A DNA stretch of 64,000 bases, taken from NCBI GenBank assembly GCA_036644375.1, contig JAVXQD010000007.1, positions 11,418 through 75,417 of the forward strand, in the 5' to 3' direction. Source of the DNA: CALWZE01 sp036644375. GTDB taxonomy: Bacteria; Bacillota; Clostridia; Oscillospirales; Ruminococcaceae. The notes under the pieces were generated by a model that saw nothing but the letters and a program-made list of their open reading frames with translations, was not told where the DNA came from and ran no database searches. Shown one piece after another: positions 61,152-64,000 of this stretch. Within the stretch, counting starts at the first letter, position 1. Each line of letters starts with the position of its first letter. The position numbers and the translations under genes are program-made.

Positions 61152-62819
61152 ATGAGCGGACAGAGAAAATTGTGTTTAAGCTGCATGTGTGCAGTTCCAA
61201 GCGACGCAAAGTCGTGTCCGAAGTGCGGCTATAACGGCTCACAGAAGAATCCTGAGCAATGTCTGCCGATTGGATATCGTCTTTGCAGCAAATATGTCGT
61301 GGGAATGCACAAGAGCTTTGACGGGGATAGCTGTACATATATCGGATTTGACTGTACAGCTAATACAGTTGTGGAAATAAAAGAATTTTTGCCGCACAGC
61401 GGGTGCAGCCGCGATAAGCAAGACGGATATTCGCTAAGACCTACACAAGATGCCGAGCTTCATTATAAAACTGCTTTAATGGATTTTGTTGAGTTGTACC
61501 GAAATCTTGCGAAGCTTTCTAATGAGCAGACGGTAATAAAGGTTCAGGATTTTTTCGAAGCAAATTTGACGGCATATGCTGTACTTGAGACCTTTAATGG
61601 CGTAACTCTCAGAGAGTTCTTGGACATGATGGGCGGCACTATTCCATTTGACAAATGTATGATTCTGCTATCGCCTGTTCTTGACGCATTAAGCCGAATT
61701 CATTCTGTAAATTTGATTCATCGCGGAGTTTCTCCGGAAACTATTTTTGTGAATCGAAATGGGGATGTGAAACTTGGCGGATATGCGACTTCATCTGTGA
61801 GGACAAAGGATACGGAGGTTGCACCCAAATTATTCAGTGGCTACTCCGCTCCCGAACAGTATTCATCTACAATGTGGCAGAGTGCCTGCACCGATGTGTA
61901 TGGCATTGCCGCTGTGTTTTATCGCTGTCTGACAGGGGTCGGCCCGCAGGATGCAGAGCAGAGAAAGAGTTACGATACTCTTGAGCGTCCGATTGCACTT
62001 CAAAGCACAATTCCTCAGATTGTGTCCCGAACAATAATGATGGGAATGCTTGTGAATACCAAAGAGCGTATTCAGTCGACGCAGGATTTCAAAAAGATGT
62101 TAAACAACGAAGCTCTTCCGGTGACGAGCAAAACAAAAATTGTGCCTACGCCGAAAATACCGAATGAAAGCCGAACCGTTAAAAAGACACAGCTCACAAC
62201 TTCAAAACAGAGCAACAACCGGATAGAGAAAAATAAAAGTCCTAAACCTGAAAGAACCTTTCCTTGGGTCACATTTATTGTGGTTTCAATTGCTGTAATA
62301 GCGGTAGTCGGTGTCATGGCATATGTTGGGAAGCAGCTTCTTGAGACATTAAATCCCGTAACACCGGATATCGATGCGTCGCAAAGCGGAATAGAGGTTC
62401 CAAATTATGTAGGCATCAATATGGCTGAACTTAAATATGACCGTGACAATTTCAAATACGTTTTCGAGAAAACAACAGTTGCCAATACACCTGACAAGCA
62501 AATCGTTTCTCAGGATCCGACGGCGGGAAGCTTTGTTCAATCGGGAACGAGCATCACGCTCTATTACAATGAATCCCAAAAGACCGAAATGATTAAGGTT
62601 ACCGGATATACATTGGATAAGGCGAAGGAAATGCTCGATGAGGCCGGTATTAAATACAAAGTCGTTGAAGAGGGAACAAAGGATTACGCTGTCGGAACAA
62701 TATTCAAACAGGGCGTAAATGAGGGAGTGGGAATAAACGTTGCAACCCAGACAGTTACAATAACAGTTGCAACTGAATACCATGGACTAACCTCAACGGC
62801 ACCGCCCCCTGCGGCATAG
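61152..62819 (+). CDS. Zinc-ribbon/pseudokinase/PASTA membrane protein
   Basis: A 555-residue protein with, in order: a zinc ribbon (C8, C11, C22, C25); a kinase-like domain (about 40-320); a basic linker; one membrane span (about 372-393); and two extracytoplasmic PASTA repeats (about 417-545) that in relatives bind peptidoglycan fragments. The Walker-like lysine is kept (VVEIKEF), but the catalytic HRD is HRG (190-192), the usual Asn is absent and DFG is replaced by LGGY (208-211). It is therefore predicted to be catalytically dead and to act as a scaffold or sensor. Single-gene unit with GGGGTGA ribosome binding site. Confidence 0.85.
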   Translation: MSGQRKLCLSCMCAVPSDAKSCPKCGYNGSQKNPEQCLPIGYRLCSKYVVGMHKSFDGDSCTYIGFDCTANTVVEIKEFLPHSGCSRDKQDGYSLRPTQDAELHYKTALMDFVELYRNLAKLSNEQTVIKVQDFFEANLTAYAVLETFNGVTLREFLDMMGGTIPFDKCMILLSPVLDALSRIHSVNLIHRGVSPETIFVNRNGDVKLGGYATSSVRTKDTEVAPKLFSGYSAPEQYSSTMWQSACTDVYGIAAVFYRCLTGVGPQDAEQRKSYDTLERPIALQSTIPQIVSRTIMMGMLVNTKERIQSTQDFKKMLNNEALPVTSKTKIVPTPKIPNESRTVKKTQLTTSKQSNNRIEKNKSPKPERTFPWVTFIVVSIAVIAVVGVMAYVGKQLLETLNPVTPDIDASQSGIEVPNYVGINMAELKYDRDNFKYVFEKTTVANTPDKQIVSQDPTAGSFVQSGTSITLYYNESQKTEMIKVTGYTLDKAKEMLDEAGIKYKVVEEGTKDYAVGTIFKQGVNEGVGINVATQTVTITVATEYHGLTSTAPPPAA

Positions 62820-62875
62820 ATATTTTTATAAAGATAAGCGAAGATAAGATACAATATAATATTTCAGACAAAAAT

Positions 62876-62906
62876 AAAGTCGTTCATTTATTATGGACGG
62901 CTTTTT
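62876..62906 (+). terminator. Terminator of the pseudokinase gene
   Basis: AAAGTCGTTCAT (62876-62887) / ATGGACGGCTTT (62893-62904) with G-T pairs, then T run. Confidence 0.8.
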
Positions 62907-62936
62907 GTATTATTCGCAAATATTCATTGGTGATTT

Positions 62937-63071
62937 TTACTTACCGCCTAAGGCATACCATAGGATGGCAAATACAATAACGCCTATAATAAATGAGCAT
63001 CCGTTCCCGCCGCCGGAATTTCCGCCATTACCCGATGGTTCATTCATTTGATACCGTTGATAATCGTCCAT
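62937..63071 (-). CDS. Small Gly/Asn-rich single-span membrane protein
   Basis: A 44-residue protein: a polar N-terminus (MDDYQRYQMNEPSG), a Gly/Asn-rich linker and one C-terminal hydrophobic span (FIIGVIVFAILWYALGG). The ATG at 63071 is preceded by GAGGTTTATC on the minus strand; the frame extends upstream without a better start. No family is recognised. Divergent from the next small gene. Confidence 0.5.
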   Translation of the reverse strand: MDDYQRYQMNEPSGNGGNSGGGNGCSFIIGVIVFAILWYALGGK

Positions 63072-63114
63072 GATAAACCTCAATAATTCATTATTATACG
63101 AAAGGAAAACCAAA

Positions 63115-63297
63115 ATGCAACCAATTAGACACAACACCATTGAGCAAAATGAAATGATAGCTTCTAAAATTATAGATATATTAAGTCAAAGCAACTGTAC
63201 TCTAATGGATGCCCGGCAATGTCTTGACTTAGTAAACGATATTTTAAAATATCAAAAGATTTCAACATCTGCCCAGATACTTAATTACCGAGATTAG
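63115..63297 (+). CDS. Small soluble hypothetical protein
   Basis: A 60-residue protein (begins MQPIRHNTIEQNEMIASKII) predicted helical, without membrane spans. GAAAGGAAAACCAAA before the ATG at 63115 is a good ribosome binding site. I recognise no family. Its 3' end overlaps, on the opposite strand, the gene fragment at 63262. Confidence 0.5.
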   Translation: MQPIRHNTIEQNEMIASKIIDILSQSNCTLMDARQCLDLVNDILKYQKISTSAQILNYRD

Positions 63298-63393
63298 CGT
63301 TGTACTTTCACCATATGCGAGTTTATTTTGTTTGGCGAAGTAGTCTGCGATATCGTCAATTCGCTCGTTTGTTAGTGGATGCTTTCTTATAAT
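63262..63393 (-). pseudogene. Fragment resembling the C-terminus of an M48-type metallopeptidase
   Basis: A minus-strand frame of 43 codons with no start codon and a stop just upstream. It contains RKHPLTNERIDDIADYFAK, which resembles the conserved HPxTxxRI element at the end of M48 peptidases, but nothing of the catalytic domain is present. It may be a decayed remnant; the match is short, so alternative origins are open. Confidence 0.3.
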
Positions 63394-63414
63394 TTAGTGC
63401 CTACTTTCTTTATT

Positions 63415-63843
63415 TTAAAACTTACTCCCACAATTATTACACTTCCATGTTTTGCCGTTGTCACCCATACCGAAAATTCCAAACATGGCTATCTTCCCTA
63501 CTTTAGATGCGGCAGATATTTTGGATAGATTAACGGAGTTGCAGATTGGGCAACGTGGTAAATTATTGTATTCCCTTTTCGATTTTGCATTAATTTCTTT
63601 TGTTTCTTTAATACGTGCCTCATAAGCTTCCTCGTCAAATGTAGGCAGTTGAAAAAGAAATTTACGGTTTATTTTTTGTTCAAGCATATCAAATTCTGCG
63701 AATGGAGTATTGTATACTTCGTCACCACTGAAATCAATTTGAATTTTTTTAGTGTTGCAATAATGGCAAATATCATTTTCATGATAATTTTCTTGTGGGC
63801 AATCAACGTAACCACATTTAGGACACATTAACGTTCTTCTCAT
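63415..63843 (-). CDS. Zinc-ribbon hypothetical protein
   Basis: A 142-residue protein with two zinc-ribbon-like modules: N-terminal LMCPKCGYVDCPQ and DICHYCNTKK (about residues 6-30) and C-terminal RCPICNS (about 97) with KCNNCGSKF at the very end. A Gly-rich hydrophobic stretch (AMFGIFGMGDNGKTW) lies just before the last pair, a pattern common in small phage- and element-associated ribbon proteins. Function unknown. AAGGAGATAATTGCT precedes the ATG. Confidence 0.6.
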   Translation of the reverse strand: MRRTLMCPKCGYVDCPQENYHENDICHYCNTKKIQIDFSGDEVYNTPFAEFDMLEQKINRKFLFQLPTFDEEAYEARIKETKEINAKSKREYNNLPRCPICNSVNLSKISAASKVGKIAMFGIFGMGDNGKTWKCNNCGSKF

Positions 63844-64000
63844 AGCAATTATCTCCTTAATATTATTGTAATTCTCACTTATAATAATGTTACACTATAT
63901 ACATAAAAGTTTCAATCTTTGTCAAGTAAGAATTAGTTATTCTTGCGGTAACAGTTTGGTATTTAACCTCGTAGATAAAGAAGGAACTAAAGGTGGCAAA

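Noticed and set aside
63887..64000. Start of another gene at the window edge (ATG 63887 or GTG 63993)
   Set aside because: AGAAGGAAC before GTGGCAAA is a plausible start site, but too few codons are visible to support a call.
1..64000. CRISPR arrays, rRNA genes, insertion sequences, prophage
   Set aside because: No regularly spaced repeats, rRNA signature sequences, transposase or phage structural genes were seen in reading both strands.

Overview
The window looks like a low-to-mid-GC member of the Bacillota, class Clostridia, most likely an Oscillospirales/Ruminococcaceae-like anaerobe. The reasons are gene content and order: gdpP-rplI-dnaB, ruvCAB, an ECF transporter module fused to truA, a BofA-family protein, class B sortase, GGGtGRT protein beside a NifU-like protein, a class A RNase P RNA, strong AGGAGG-type ribosome binding sites and frequent TTG starts. 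Assignment to a genus is not possible from the sequence alone. No rRNA operon, CRISPR array, insertion sequence, integrase or prophage was found; nearly all of the window is chromosomal core.

Layout. 0-4 kb: start of ddl (minus), then the operon rpmG-secE-nusG-rplK-rplA and, behind its own consensus promoter and an L10-type attenuator leader, rplJ-rplL. rpoB does not follow. 4-10.4 kb: histidine phosphatase, an XRE regulator, secA (minus), and the NifU-like/GGGtGRT pair. 10.4-17 kb (all minus): a diguanylate cyclase with a frameshifted C-terminus, glnS, the sulfur-transfer operon cysteine desulfurase-iscU-mnmA, and rnhA. 17-27 kb (plus): RNase J, gdpP, rplI, dnaB, tilS, hpt, ftsH. 27-32.7 kb: a divergent type IIA topoisomerase pair, secG, a BofA-like protein, then rnpB on the minus strand. 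32.8-38.3 kb: AI-2E-type membrane protein, malQ, M20 amidohydrolase, cardiolipin synthase (minus).

38.3-40.2 kb is the one clearly accessory stretch. It is a gene-poor, AT-rich gap followed by a compact two-gene module, a 70-residue HTH protein overlapping a zeta-toxin-like kinase. The intergenic control region contains four TTGCAC/GTGCAA half-sites, one promoter facing each way, and a short divergent transcript that ends in a strong terminator; tRNA-Val(GAC) lies next to it. This is the best candidate here for an incompletely described system.

40.4-55 kb: DUF2142 membrane protein, ruvCAB-glmM-methyltransferase, ecfA1-ecfA2-ecfT-truA (truA probably starting at ATC), a DUF5711-like protein, CvpA-like protein and a ClpE-like unfoldase. 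55-63 kb: an orphan class B sortase, a MarR-regulated heterodimeric ABC exporter with one degenerate ATPase site, and a zinc-ribbon/pseudokinase/PASTA membrane protein. The last kilobase carries small hypothetical genes, a probable gene fragment and a zinc-ribbon protein.

Functionally, the window joins transcription/translation/secretion (NusG, SecE, SecG, SecA, ribosomal proteins), sulfur trafficking to Fe-S clusters and tRNA thiolation (desulfurase, IscU, MnmA, next to GlnRS, whose tRNA MnmA modifies), c-di-AMP turnover (GdpP), DNA replication and recombination (DnaB, topoisomerase, RuvABC) and cell-envelope functions.
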